From assembly GCA_028278125.1 (NCBI GenBank), contig JANQEY010000297.1, positions 1-64,000 on the forward strand: a DNA stretch of 64,000 bases, given 5' to 3'. Below are positions 27,714-36,895 of the stretch, piece by piece. This DNA is from a bacterium. GTDB taxonomy: Bacteria; Electryoneota; Electryoneia; Electryoneales; Electryoneaceae. How positions within the stretch are numbered: position 1 is the stretch's first letter; each line of letters opens with the position of its first letter. The notes below the pieces were generated by a model. The model saw nothing but the letters and a program-made list of their open reading frames with translations. It made no database searches and was not told the DNA's origin. The position numbers and the translations under genes are program-made.

Positions 27714-29509
27714 TCCGGTCAATTTTACATATTATCGTAATTATTATCTTGCTCCTCCAGGCAATGACCGGGATTTCGTATGCCGCAAAATCTGAAAAAC
27801 TGAAGATTGTCGAAGTTAATTTTAACGGTAATAAAAAATATTCCGATGATCGCCTGTACAGGGTGATCGTCTCAAAACCTTCAAAGTGGCTGAGGCCATC
27901 ATATTATCATGAGCCTGTATTTATCCAGGACCTGGATTACCTGAATGCTTTCTACCGCAACGAAGGGTACCTGCAGGCTCAGATTGATGACTATTCCGTT
28001 GCCATTGATTCATCGATAATGGAAGTGAAGATCAGGATTGATCTTATAGAGGGTAAACGGACTTTCCTTGGCCAGGTTGATTTTGAAGGGAATACCTCAT
28101 TTTCCGATTCGCTACTTGAGGATTTAATAGACTGGAAACCGGGCGAACCATTTTTGAGAGATAAACTGGAGTATGCATCTACAATTATACGTAAACAGTA
28201 TATGGATAACGGTTTCCTCGATTTTGAACTGGAACGGGATACCTGGCCTGCCGATGAAGCATACCAGAACAATGTGACCTTTGTTATCAAGGAAAACACC
28301 CGGTTTACTATCGCGAAGATCAGGGTATTGGGGATAGAAAAAACACGACCTCGAGTAGTCAGACGTGAACTTCCTTATGACCTGAGGGAAACAGTTAACT
28401 ATTCCAACCTGCTCTATTCGCAACGGTTACTTTACCTGACAGGACTCTATTCTACAGTTTCGGTTCAGCATTACCCGGCTGACAATGGCGATTCAGCTCA
28501 GAAAGACATCTGGGTTGAGTTATCAGAGAGAATGTCCCGCGACCTGAATGTAGGTGTCGGTTATGGATCGGTGGACCAGTTACGCGGAAAACTTGAACTT
28601 TCAAGCATAAACCTTGATGGTACCTCCAGGAAAGTCGGTTTTATCGGGAAGGCAAGTTTTGTCGGCTACCATGCTGAAGTTTTTTATACCGATCCGTGGG
28701 TGTTTAATATCCCCTGGCGCGGTGATATTCGTCTGCTTACCGACTATGCCATAGAACCTACTTACGAAGCGGATAAAAAAGCAGGTGAGTTGTCATTCTC
28801 AAAATCGTTTTTCATCAATTCTTCATTTACTGCCGGTTTCCGTTATGAAGAGACGGAATTCAGTAACGTTACCATTGAACGCGATTTTATCTTCGACCGA
28901 AGGACAAACCTGCGTAGCCTGTATGAAAATCTCGTGCTGGATACCCGTGATAATTTCTTCAATCCTACACGTGGTGGCTATTACGAATGGTCAAACCAGT
29001 TCACCGGTTATTTTATGGATGGATCAAATAATTTCGTCAAGACCTCTTTAAAGCTTCGTTACCATAGAAAAATAACCCCATTCACAATACTTGCGTCCGG
29101 TCTTGAAGTTTCGATGATGGATTCACCTGAAGGATTATATGGTATTCCAATTAATGAACGTCTCTACGCTGGTGGGCCAAATTCCTTAAGGGGTTTCGGT
29201 TACCAGCTGGTTGGACCTTTGGATGATGACCGTGCTCCGGTAGGGGGCAGGTTGAAGATAGTTTCCAATCTGTTTGAAGTTCGCCAGACTCTTTATAAAG
29301 TTTTTGGTGCTGCCGCTTTCCTCGATGTCGGTAATGTCTGGTTCACCATGACCCGTCCTAAACTAAAAGACTTCCGCTACTCACCCGGCCTGGGAATCCG
29401 CATCAACACACCCATCGGCATGGCAAGAGTCGATTACGGCATCAACATTGATCCGAAACCTGAAGAACCATCCGGACGGTTCTGGTTCAGCCTCGGGCAT
29501 GCATTCTAA
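27710..29509 (+). CDS. tamA: Omp85-family outer membrane protein (TamA/BamA type)
   Basis: A 599-residue outer-membrane beta-barrel with a signal peptide (about 1-25). Three POTRA-like domains follow, beginning at KIVEVNFNGNKKYSDDRL (about 32), FLGQVDFEGNTSFSDSLL (about 115) and FTIAKIRVLGIEKTRPRVV (about 195). The rest is a surface-antigen type barrel with the conserved RLYAGGPNSLRGFGY segment and an aromatic C-terminus (LGHAF). The start overlaps tamB, so TamA is a better call than BamA, although function in this lineage has not been shown. BamA itself is expected elsewhere in the genome. Confidence 0.9.
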   Translation: MIRSILHIIVIIILLLQAMTGISYAAKSEKLKIVEVNFNGNKKYSDDRLYRVIVSKPSKWLRPSYYHEPVFIQDLDYLNAFYRNEGYLQAQIDDYSVAIDSSIMEVKIRIDLIEGKRTFLGQVDFEGNTSFSDSLLEDLIDWKPGEPFLRDKLEYASTIIRKQYMDNGFLDFELERDTWPADEAYQNNVTFVIKENTRFTIAKIRVLGIEKTRPRVVRRELPYDLRETVNYSNLLYSQRLLYLTGLYSTVSVQHYPADNGDSAQKDIWVELSERMSRDLNVGVGYGSVDQLRGKLELSSINLDGTSRKVGFIGKASFVGYHAEVFYTDPWVFNIPWRGDIRLLTDYAIEPTYEADKKAGELSFSKSFFINSSFTAGFRYEETEFSNVTIERDFIFDRRTNLRSLYENLVLDTRDNFFNPTRGGYYEWSNQFTGYFMDGSNNFVKTSLKLRYHRKITPFTILASGLEVSMMDSPEGLYGIPINERLYAGGPNSLRGFGYQLVGPLDDDRAPVGGRLKIVSNLFEVRQTLYKVFGAAAFLDVGNVWFTMTRPKLKDFRYSPGLGIRINTPIGMARVDYGINIDPKPEEPSGRFWFSLGHAF

Positions 29510-29542
29510 TATTTCTATAAGAATATTAGCAATATGCTAATA
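29506..29542 (+). terminator. Two overlapping hairpins after tamA
   Basis: CTAATATT (29506-29513) pairs with AATATTAG (29522-29529). TATTAGCA (29524-29531) pairs with TGCTAATA (29535-29542). The two share an arm, so only one can form at a time. Both are AT-rich and the downstream run is interrupted (TAATAATTATTATATTATTTT), so termination efficiency is uncertain. Confidence 0.5.
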
Positions 29543-29598
29543 ATAATTATTATATTATTTTCTAATTGAAAAGTCATTTCCCAGTAAGGGAGATAATA

Positions 29599-31422
29599 AT
29601 GCGCACTAGAAGATCCTTAATAATTATTTATGCTATTCTATCATTAATCGTATGTTCCGTCAACGCACAAATCGATTTTATCTCACACGCAATTACACAG
29701 GATGAAGTTGTTCCAGGTTTTATCGATGTCTGCGATTTAGATAATGATGGAGACTACGACATCCTGGCAGCGGAATACAATTGGTCAGTGCCTCAAGCCT
29801 TGAAAATATATTGGTTTGAAAACAGCGGAAACTATCCTCCACTGTTCAACCAGCAACTTCTTGTCGATGAAGAAGGCATTTTTATGAGTGGATATACCAT
29901 TATCGATTTTGATTTTGATGGGGATGTCGACATTATAATGAATCATAGAAATTGTATCTATGTACTTTATAATGACGGTCTTCAACCACCATCGTTTGAT
30001 TATGATGTTATCTACGAAAATGAAGAAATTGTAATGAATTTCCGCGCTATAAAAGCAGCGGATTTTGATGAAGATGGTGATCTTGATATTGTCACAGGTG
30101 CAAACTGGGATTGGAATTGGCAGCAATATCATGATACGGGAATAGTATTGATAGAAAACTTTGATAATGAAGAATTTATTGGATATGTTAATCATGTCTA
30201 TAATTTCGGCGTGATTATTTCCGATCTAGCAGTGGGTGATATTGATCTGGATAATGACCTTGATTTAGTGTTTACAATCAGTAATGGTTTGAGGGCTATG
30301 TTAAATGACGGTAACCTTAATTTTACAGAATTTGAAATCAGTGATATTGAAACAGGGAGTGTTGAAATAGCGGATATGGATTCAGATGGCGATATGGATT
30401 TTGTTGCAGCAACTTATGTTTTTAATAATAACGAAGTAAATGGAGAGGATGATTATCTTTTCTGGTTAGAAAACGATGGACAGCAAATTCCGGAATTTAC
30501 ATTTGAGATGATATCCCTTGATGAATATTGTGTCGAAGATCTAATTTTGGCAGATCTCGATCTGGATCTGAATCTTGATATTATCGAATGCAATGGTGCG
30601 CATATGTGTGATCCGGATCCTATTGAAAGAATTAGGTACAGGTTGAATGGAGCTTTTCCAAATCCATCTTTTTACACATTAGTTAATAATTGTGATTTCT
30701 ATTCGAAGGAATTTAATGTTAAAGTTGTTGATATAGATGGTGATGGTGATAAAGATATAATTAACCGATATGGTCCTGATGATGAGCTTGCCTGGTTTGA
30801 AAATCTTACAATAAGTGACGAGAGAATTTTTCCATTTCAGCTTACTACCCCTGGAGATGGATTCGTATCACCTGACACACAAATAGTACTTTCCTGGAAT
30901 TCTACCGTTGCGAACTTCGAAACCGAAATTAACTATGGTATTTCCATCCATGAAGATCCAATAAGTTTTGGGATTATTGATGAAACCACTGATACATCTT
31001 TTAGCTTTACAGGCCAGCCAGGCGTAAGGTATTATTGGAACATAGTGGCATTTAGTGAATTAGACAATTGTATTCATTGGGCAGAAGATGAACCATGGAA
31101 TTTCTATATTGAGGATTATAGCAGTGTTGGAGAAATTCTTCAGTTTGATCTACCAACAGGCATTTCCATTGCAGCAATTCATCCCAATCCATTTAACTCA
31201 TCAACAAATATAACTGTTGCACTACCTCAGCATACTCTGCTTAAGGTCAATGTTTATAATATCTCCGGACAGCAAATCGCCACGCTTGCAAACGGAGAAT
31301 TCGATGCTGGGTATCAGTCATTCACCTTGGACGGATCTCACCTTGCAAGTGGGATCTATTTTGTCCGGGCTTATGTGCCGCGAGCGTTTAATCAGGTCAA
31401 AAAAATCGTCCTGATAAATTAA
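29599..31422 (+). CDS. Secreted FG-GAP/VCBS-repeat protein with T9SS sorting domain
   Basis: A 607-residue predicted secreted protein. The ATG at 29599 is preceded by GGGAG at six bases and starts a signal peptide (about 1-23). At least seven VCBS/FG-GAP calcium-binding motifs of the DxDxDGDxD type occur (such as DLDNDGDYDILA, DFDFDGDVDI, DFDEDGDLDIV and DIDGDGDKDI), as in integrin-like beta-propellers. A fibronectin-III-like segment follows (about 415-515), then a sorting domain from HPNPFNSSTN to the end. It is likely an adhesin or carbohydrate/protein-binding surface protein. It lies downstream of tamA in the same direction, separated by hairpins. Confidence 0.9.
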   Translation: MRTRRSLIIIYAILSLIVCSVNAQIDFISHAITQDEVVPGFIDVCDLDNDGDYDILAAEYNWSVPQALKIYWFENSGNYPPLFNQQLLVDEEGIFMSGYTIIDFDFDGDVDIIMNHRNCIYVLYNDGLQPPSFDYDVIYENEEIVMNFRAIKAADFDEDGDLDIVTGANWDWNWQQYHDTGIVLIENFDNEEFIGYVNHVYNFGVIISDLAVGDIDLDNDLDLVFTISNGLRAMLNDGNLNFTEFEISDIETGSVEIADMDSDGDMDFVAATYVFNNNEVNGEDDYLFWLENDGQQIPEFTFEMISLDEYCVEDLILADLDLDLNLDIIECNGAHMCDPDPIERIRYRLNGAFPNPSFYTLVNNCDFYSKEFNVKVVDIDGDGDKDIINRYGPDDELAWFENLTISDERIFPFQLTTPGDGFVSPDTQIVLSWNSTVANFETEINYGISIHEDPISFGIIDETTDTSFSFTGQPGVRYYWNIVAFSELDNCIHWAEDEPWNFYIEDYSSVGEILQFDLPTGISIAAIHPNPFNSSTNITVALPQHTLLKVNVYNISGQQIATLANGEFDAGYQSFTLDGSHLASGIYFVRAYVPRAFNQVKKIVLIN

Positions 31423-31757
31423 CAGTCGTATGCGTTTTCTTCTAAGAAATACCTTTCCATTAAATACAGCTAAGTGTTCTTACGGTCGAACAATATCTGC
31501 CTAGTAGATTTTCGGATTTTTCGGACTCCAGTTTTACCCTGTTTATGGCGGAAAAGGTTGCCCGGCGTAGGAAAAACCGTCCATTAGTCCTTGCCTCTCG
31601 ATAGTTGGAAAACTAATAGAAATCTAACATTTCTCTGGCACCGGATTTGCAAAAAGTTTTAGCGATGCTTAAACTCTTGTGTGGCCTCAGCTTCCTTGGA
31701 GTTCTAGCACTTCTGACTAGTTTATTACACTAATACAATTAATTAGACGGGTAAATT
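31423..31757. other. Intergenic region before the glycan locus
   Basis: This 335-base region lies between the FG-GAP protein and the asparagine synthase gene. I see no clear terminator, no open frame and no strong repeat. It presumably carries the promoter of the glycan locus, but no hexamers could be assigned with confidence. Confidence 0.4.
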
Positions 31758-33644
31758 ATGTGCGGAATTGCCGGTTATATCTCTCCTGAACCTCACCTTC
31801 CCTCTGTACTCCAGTCAATGGTTGACGAACTCGTACACCGGGGCCCCGATTCCTGGGGTTTTATTCATGATGGGATGTATCACGCGGGCATGAGGCGTTT
31901 GAGTATCAACGATCCCAAGGGTGGCGATCAACCGCTGTATGACGAGAGCAAGGATGTTGCGGTTATTTATAACGGTGAGATCTATAATTCCCCTCGATTA
32001 CGCAGCCAGTTGGAAGCTGATGGTGTACGGTTCAGGACAGGCTCTGATGGAGAAGTGATCTGTCACCTTTATAACCGTGAAGGGGAAAGGTTGTTCGAAC
32101 GTCTGGACGGCATGTTTGCCGTGGCATTGTGGGATAAACGTCGTCAGAAACTGGTACTTGCCCGGGATATACCCGGTGAAAAACCGCTTTACTTTGCCCG
32201 TCCAAGTGCGAATGAGCTGGTCTTTGCTTCGGAACTTTCCAGCCTCACCAGGTACCCCAATCTTGACCTATCGCTCAACCTCCAGGCAGTCTGGGATTTT
32301 CCAACTTTCCTCTGGATTCCCGAACCATCAACAATCTATAAGAATATCCACACACTTCCATCGGGACATTATTTAGTCGCGGATAAATATGGTGTAAAAT
32401 TAACTCGCTATAAAAATCTTCATAATAGCCAACCACCTCCAATTTCCGACAGAGAAGCAATCAAGGAAACACGTCGCCTGGTGGAAAACGCTGTTGAAAG
32501 TCGATTACTCTCAGATGTGCCGATCGGGAGTTTTCTCAGCAGCGGATTAGACAGTTCGATAGTTACGACCATAGCAGCGAAAAAACGACCTGACCTTTCA
32601 ACATATACGATCGGGTTTGAGGATCTTTCCGATCCCTATCACGGTCGCGCGGATGAATCACCATATGTAGAAGAATACGCCAAGAAGCTGAAAACACGTC
32701 ACCGGACAATACGTGTTACGGCAGAAGATTTTCGTAACGACCTCGAAACATTTACCCGTTATGGTGATCAACCATTCGCGGTTTCATCCGGCCTCGGAAT
32801 TCTTTCAGTTGCACGCGCCGCGAGGGATGATGGAGTTAAGGTACTCCTCTCTGGAGACGGGGCTGATGAGGCTTTCGGTGGATATTCCTGGTATGTATTC
32901 CTCAGGGATGCCAATAATATCCAGTACTCTCCAGTACGTCAGCGTCGCCTGGGGAGTAAGGCGATCGGTTCGACGACGATGCAGTATACCGGGCTGTCTG
33001 ATGACCAGATAAGGGATATTCTTGGGGCATATCCACCACCCAGACGTGCATGGGCCTGGCATTATTACGCTTCCGAGGAAGACAAACGATTTATCTTCAA
33101 TCCTGATCCATTCAGGAAGATAGGAAGTTCGATCAGGCATTTTGACGCGTTCAAAAATCCTGACTCCTGGACACCTGAAGATTTCATTCGGCAGGACAGA
33201 CTGTTCTACTTCCCCAATGAAATGCTGAGAAAGGTCGACCGGATGACGATGGCGATGTCTGTTGAGGGACGTGTCCCGTTTGCGGCGCCTGCTATCCAGG
33301 CATTTGCTGATGGATTGAATTACGATTTGATGGTAAGAGGTGGAACCCTGAAGTGGGTATTAAGAGAAGCATTTAAGGATTTGTTGCCTCAGGAGGTCAT
33401 TCAGAGGCCAAAACACGGTTTTAATGTCCCCATAGACCATTGGCTTAAAAACGAATGGTCGGGGATGGTAGACGAGGCGTTTTCAGCTACTTCGGCATTG
33501 TCGAGACTGGGATTGATTCACGAAAATTCAGCCGCGCGTGCAAAGGAAATGCTTCATGATCCTGTTCAGTTGAATGGTCACTCCATATTCTGTTTTATCC
33601 AGCTGAATCGCTGGCTTGAGCAGAACACGAGGGTGACAGTTTGA
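31758..33644 (+). CDS. asnB: Asparagine synthase (glutamine-hydrolysing), AsnB family
   Basis: A 628-residue enzyme that transfers glutamine-derived nitrogen to an adenylated carboxylate. The protein begins MCGIAGY, so Cys2 becomes the N-terminal nucleophile of the glutaminase domain (about 1-205), which also shows HRGPDSWG and YNGEIYN. The synthetase domain (from about 235) has the pyrophosphate-binding loop SSGLDSS (262-267 region) and LSGDGADEAFGGY. Length and motifs are those of a full enzyme. The gene heads a tightly packed surface-glycan locus and overlaps the next gene by four bases. It may therefore amidate a uronic acid or other glycan carboxylate rather than make free asparagine, but that is inference. 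Confidence 0.93.
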   Translation: MCGIAGYISPEPHLPSVLQSMVDELVHRGPDSWGFIHDGMYHAGMRRLSINDPKGGDQPLYDESKDVAVIYNGEIYNSPRLRSQLEADGVRFRTGSDGEVICHLYNREGERLFERLDGMFAVALWDKRRQKLVLARDIPGEKPLYFARPSANELVFASELSSLTRYPNLDLSLNLQAVWDFPTFLWIPEPSTIYKNIHTLPSGHYLVADKYGVKLTRYKNLHNSQPPPISDREAIKETRRLVENAVESRLLSDVPIGSFLSSGLDSSIVTTIAAKKRPDLSTYTIGFEDLSDPYHGRADESPYVEEYAKKLKTRHRTIRVTAEDFRNDLETFTRYGDQPFAVSSGLGILSVARAARDDGVKVLLSGDGADEAFGGYSWYVFLRDANNIQYSPVRQRRLGSKAIGSTTMQYTGLSDDQIRDILGAYPPPRRAWAWHYYASEEDKRFIFNPDPFRKIGSSIRHFDAFKNPDSWTPEDFIRQDRLFYFPNEMLRKVDRMTMAMSVEGRVPFAAPAIQAFADGLNYDLMVRGGTLKWVLREAFKDLLPQEVIQRPKHGFNVPIDHWLKNEWSGMVDEAFSATSALSRLGLIHENSAARAKEMLHDPVQLNGHSIFCFIQLNRWLEQNTRVTV

Positions 33645-34342
33645 TAGAAATTATAGCCGAAATCGGGCAGAATTTTAACGGCGACCTGGAACTCGCCGTA
33701 GATTTGATCCACCGGGCGAAAGATGCCGGGGCGGATGTTGCAAAGTTCCAGGTTTTTAATGCAAGGGAGCTCTTTTCCAAAGAAGGGAATCCCTGGTACG
33801 ACTACAATCTGAAAACGGAGTTGAGTCGTGACCAGGTATTTACGCTCGCTGAGGAATGCGAGCGAGTGGACATCGAATTTTTCGCGTCAGCTTTTGACCC
33901 GGACAGAGTAGGCTGGCTGGAGGAGGTCGATGTTTCACGCCACAAGGTCGCTTCACGGTCTGTAAAAGATCGTGAACTGTTGAAATCGCTGGAAGATACA
34001 GGGAAGCCGTTAATTGTTTCCTTGGGAATGTGGAACGGGGATAGTTTTCCAGATATCGGGAAAGACCAGGATGTCTATTTCCTCTACTGCATTTCCCAAT
34101 ACCCGACACCTTTAACAGAGGTGGAAATGGCAAATGTGGATTTTTCACGTTACTCGGGTTTCAGCGATCATACAACAGGTTTAACGGCGAGTTTTGCGGC
34201 CATGGCGCGCGGGGCAAAAATAATTGAAAAACATTTCACGATGGACCGTGAAATGTATGGCCCCGATCATGCATGCAGTATGAATCCTGCTGAGCTTAAA
34301 CAGCTCTGTAGATGGCGGGACGAGTTGCTGGAGTGCATGTAG
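33641..34342 (+). CDS. NeuB/SpsE-like sialic acid synthase family protein, lacking the SAF domain
   Basis: A 233-residue TIM-barrel protein starting with TTG inside the end of asnB (TTGA overlap). The fold signature is clear: IAEIGQNFNGDLELAVDLI, AGADVAKFQVF, YCISQYPTPL, GFSDHTTGL and AKIIEKHFTMDR. These are the motifs of the PEP-dependent N-acetylneuraminate/legionaminate/pseudaminate synthases. Usual members are about 335-350 residues and end in an antifreeze-like SAF domain that covers the active site. Here the protein stops at about residue 233, and some substrate-loop residues seem shortened. It may be a reduced synthase that works with a partner, or a shifted function. The neighbouring cytidylyltransferases support nonulosonate-type chemistry. 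Confidence 0.83.
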   Translation: MIEIIAEIGQNFNGDLELAVDLIHRAKDAGADVAKFQVFNARELFSKEGNPWYDYNLKTELSRDQVFTLAEECERVDIEFFASAFDPDRVGWLEEVDVSRHKVASRSVKDRELLKSLEDTGKPLIVSLGMWNGDSFPDIGKDQDVYFLYCISQYPTPLTEVEMANVDFSRYSGFSDHTTGLTASFAAMARGAKIIEKHFTMDREMYGPDHACSMNPAELKQLCRWRDELLECM

Positions 34343-34358
34343 AAAAGAGCGCGATACC

Positions 34359-35714
34359 ATGGATGGTATCAAAACAACAGTCTATATCCCTTCGCACAAT
34401 TACGGGAAGTTTCTCGAAAAGGCGATTGAGAGTGTCCTGAGGCAGAGTTCCGATGGCTGGGAACTGCTGCTGATTGACGATAATTCGACTGACAATACAT
34501 CTGAGATAATAAACCTCTATAGGGGTGATCCACGGGTACGATGTTTTCGTACCGAGGGGATCGGCCTGATAGGGGTGTGCAATCTTGCCCTGAAAGAAGC
34601 ACGTGGAAAGTATATCATCCGCCTTGATGGCGATGATATTTTCGACGAAAATATCCTCCTTGTACTTAGTAATCACCTTGAAGCACATCAGGAATCAGTG
34701 CTCGTATTCCCTGATTTTTATTATATCGATGAAATCGGTGGAATAATTTCCCATGAACGCCGTGAAAGGTTGTACGAGAACAACCATATCCTTGACGTTC
34801 CGGCAAACGGTGCCTGCACCCTGATCCGTGCCGGTGTTTTACGTGAAATGGGTGGTTACAGGGATGATATCGATTCACAGGACGGTTTTGATCTCTGGAC
34901 AAAGATGTGTAAAAAGTACAGGTGCGATAATATCAACCTGCCGCTTTTCCAGTACCGCCGTCATGGTGCCAATCTCACAGAAAAAACTTACCGGATAGTC
35001 AATTCACGCCGTTTTATAAAGCAGTATGCGGTAACACCGGAAATGGAACAGCACAGGCCGCTTATAGCAGTAATTCCCTGCCGTAAAAATTATGATTTTG
35101 TGCCGGATATCTGGAATGAAAAACTGAACGGAAAAACTCTTCTCGAGCGATCCCTTGCTGTTTGTACACAGTCAGAAGTGTTTGACATGATAGTTGTAGC
35201 ATCTGACACTGAAGACGTTAAAGCTACTATGGAACAATACGATGACACCAGGCTGATGTACTATCAACGTAATTCTGACGATACAATTCGGTCACGTTCG
35301 CTGGCGATAACTCTTGATAAAATAACAAATGAATTTGATCCGGAAAGACGTGGTGTCTCAGTACTTGCCTATAACCAGGCACCTTTTAAAACTACTTCCG
35401 GATTAGAGGAGGCTGTTTATACAACCCTGCTTGGTTCAGCCGACAGTTCAATCGCAATGCTGGAATTATCCAAGCGGGTTTTTCAGAGAACAGCTAACGG
35501 CATGCGTGCCCTAAATCCCCTGAATGGTATCAATTCGGATTTTAATACAGTCTTTATCGAGGCGAGGACTACACAAGCTTCCATGAACCGGAATTTTGCA
35601 CGGGGAACGTTAACCGGTTCAACAGTTGTCAATTTTGTGGTTCCCGAGGAAGAGGCGTTTTTTATCGGCTCACCTCGTGATTTGATGGTCGCGAAAGTGA
35701 TGGCAAAGTTATGA
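34359..35714 (+). CDS. Family 2 glycosyltransferase fused to a CMP-sugar cytidylyltransferase-like domain
   Basis: A 451-residue two-domain protein. Residues 1-220 are a GT-A family 2 glycosyltransferase with VYIPSHNYGKFLEKAIES, LLLIDDNSTDNTSE and the metal-binding LDGDD (89-93), plus SQDGFDLWTKM near 160. Residues about 232-451 resemble the NeuA/KdsB cytidylyltransferase fold (LIAVIPCRKNY, LNGKTLLERSLAVC, MIVVASDTEDV). The nucleotide-binding RGGSKxxPxKN loop is not recognisable, so this half may be inactive or have another specificity. The stop overlaps the next gene by four bases. Part of the surface-glycan locus. Confidence 0.8.
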   Translation: MDGIKTTVYIPSHNYGKFLEKAIESVLRQSSDGWELLLIDDNSTDNTSEIINLYRGDPRVRCFRTEGIGLIGVCNLALKEARGKYIIRLDGDDIFDENILLVLSNHLEAHQESVLVFPDFYYIDEIGGIISHERRERLYENNHILDVPANGACTLIRAGVLREMGGYRDDIDSQDGFDLWTKMCKKYRCDNINLPLFQYRRHGANLTEKTYRIVNSRRFIKQYAVTPEMEQHRPLIAVIPCRKNYDFVPDIWNEKLNGKTLLERSLAVCTQSEVFDMIVVASDTEDVKATMEQYDDTRLMYYQRNSDDTIRSRSLAITLDKITNEFDPERRGVSVLAYNQAPFKTTSGLEEAVYTTLLGSADSSIAMLELSKRVFQRTANGMRALNPLNGINSDFNTVFIEARTTQASMNRNFARGTLTGSTVVNFVVPEEEAFFIGSPRDLMVAKVMAKL

Positions 35715-36457
35715 ATTATACGGTAATAATAGCCGCAAGAATGGGCTCTACCAGGCTGCCTGGAAAGGCAATACTCCCGGTAGGTGGAATCCCAATGCTT
35801 GTATTTCTTATTCGCAGGTTAAAAAATAGCAGGCTGGCAAATCGAATTATTCTCGCTACAACCAACCGGTCGCTTGACAATGTTCTCGAATCCTGGGCGA
35901 AAGTGGAGGGGATAGATGTTTTCCGAGGATCCCAGGATGATGTTATGGCCAGGTTTGTTGGTGCAGCCGAATGGGCCGGGGGAGATTACGTTGTCCGGGT
36001 TACGGCAGATTGTCCCCTGGTGGATGGAAAACTTCTCGACTACTGTCTTGAGTATTGCGGTAGTCATCTTCCTTTTGACCTGGCGACAACAAAAAAAGCA
36101 TTTTCAGCCTTTGATTCTTCTTTCCCGGTTGGACTGGATTTTGAAATCTACCGTTCAGCGACCATGTCGGAAATTCATTCTTCACGACTGCCATCACCTG
36201 AGGATCGTGAACACTTAACTAGCTATATCTACAAACATCCCGCGGACTACAGGATTATATCAATAAAACCGCCTGCATGGTTACCGGACAGTGATTATGA
36301 ATTCACGATTGATAGCGCAGAGGATTACAATTTCCTTAAAAGAATGGTTAGTCAGGGAGAAGGAGTAGATACTGAGATAAATGAAATTATTCAACATGCA
36401 AACAGTTTAACTAAATCCAGCAAAGTTTTATCCAGGACATTTACAAAAATTTCATAA
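35711..36457 (+). CDS. SpsF-like cytidylyltransferase
   Basis: A 248-residue nucleotidyltransferase of the SpsF/NeuA-KdsB fold. It starts at ATG overlapping the previous stop (ATGA). The signature AARMGSTRLPGKAILPVGG lies near residue 8-26, with ILATTNRSLDN, VFRGSQDDVMARF and VRVTADCPLVDGKLLD following. This is an intact version of the nucleotide-binding loop that is missing in the fused domain just upstream. It probably activates a sugar acid with CMP, the NeuB-like product being a natural candidate. Confidence 0.87.
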   Translation: MNYTVIIAARMGSTRLPGKAILPVGGIPMLVFLIRRLKNSRLANRIILATTNRSLDNVLESWAKVEGIDVFRGSQDDVMARFVGAAEWAGGDYVVRVTADCPLVDGKLLDYCLEYCGSHLPFDLATTKKAFSAFDSSFPVGLDFEIYRSATMSEIHSSRLPSPEDREHLTSYIYKHPADYRIISIKPPAWLPDSDYEFTIDSAEDYNFLKRMVSQGEGVDTEINEIIQHANSLTKSSKVLSRTFTKIS

Positions 36458-36491
36458 AGGTACTTTAAACAGAAATTCCAGGGAGGTTAAT

Positions 36492-36842
36492 ATGAGTAAT
36501 GTTGATACAATGGTACGGGATAAAGACCTGCTAAAAACCGATGCAATCACAGGTCTTGAAGATTTTGGTCTTGAGCCCGCAGCCGACAAAGATGAGGCAT
36601 CAAATCTTTTAAGAATGGCCATGCAGGAAATCATCGCAGGGAATTTTGCGCAGGCACTGGAGAATTTATCGCGGGCAAAACAATTTCTTGGGAAGATGCG
36701 CAATTTCAGCCTGATCGAATCGCTTGCTCTTGTCGGCTTGGGTAGAATTGATGAAGGTATCAAAGCAGTTCAACTTGAACTGAAATATTTCCCGGATAAT
36801 GATGAAGCTAAAATACTTAATCGTCGATTAAGTGATGACTGA
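36492..36842 (+). CDS. Small TPR-like protein in the glycan locus
   Basis: A 116-residue soluble protein with GGGAGG seven bases before its ATG. Residues about 40-110 are helical pairs with TPR spacing (LLRMAMQEIIAGNFAQALEN, GLGRIDEGIKAVQLELKYFP). No catalytic motif, signal peptide or membrane segment is visible. It probably acts as an interaction partner for the enzymes encoded on either side. The exact role is not recognisable. Confidence 0.72.
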   Translation: MSNVDTMVRDKDLLKTDAITGLEDFGLEPAADKDEASNLLRMAMQEIIAGNFAQALENLSRAKQFLGKMRNFSLIESLALVGLGRIDEGIKAVQLELKYFPDNDEAKILNRRLSDD

Positions 36843-36895
36843 TTGACTTTGATATTCGACCGTTGAGTTTCTAAAGATTGAGAGCTGAAGAGAAA

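Noticed and set aside
31500..31640. Possible riboswitch or small RNA before asnB
   Set aside because: The 335-base gap has some GC-rich stretches, but I could not draw a stable fold or match a known aptamer core.
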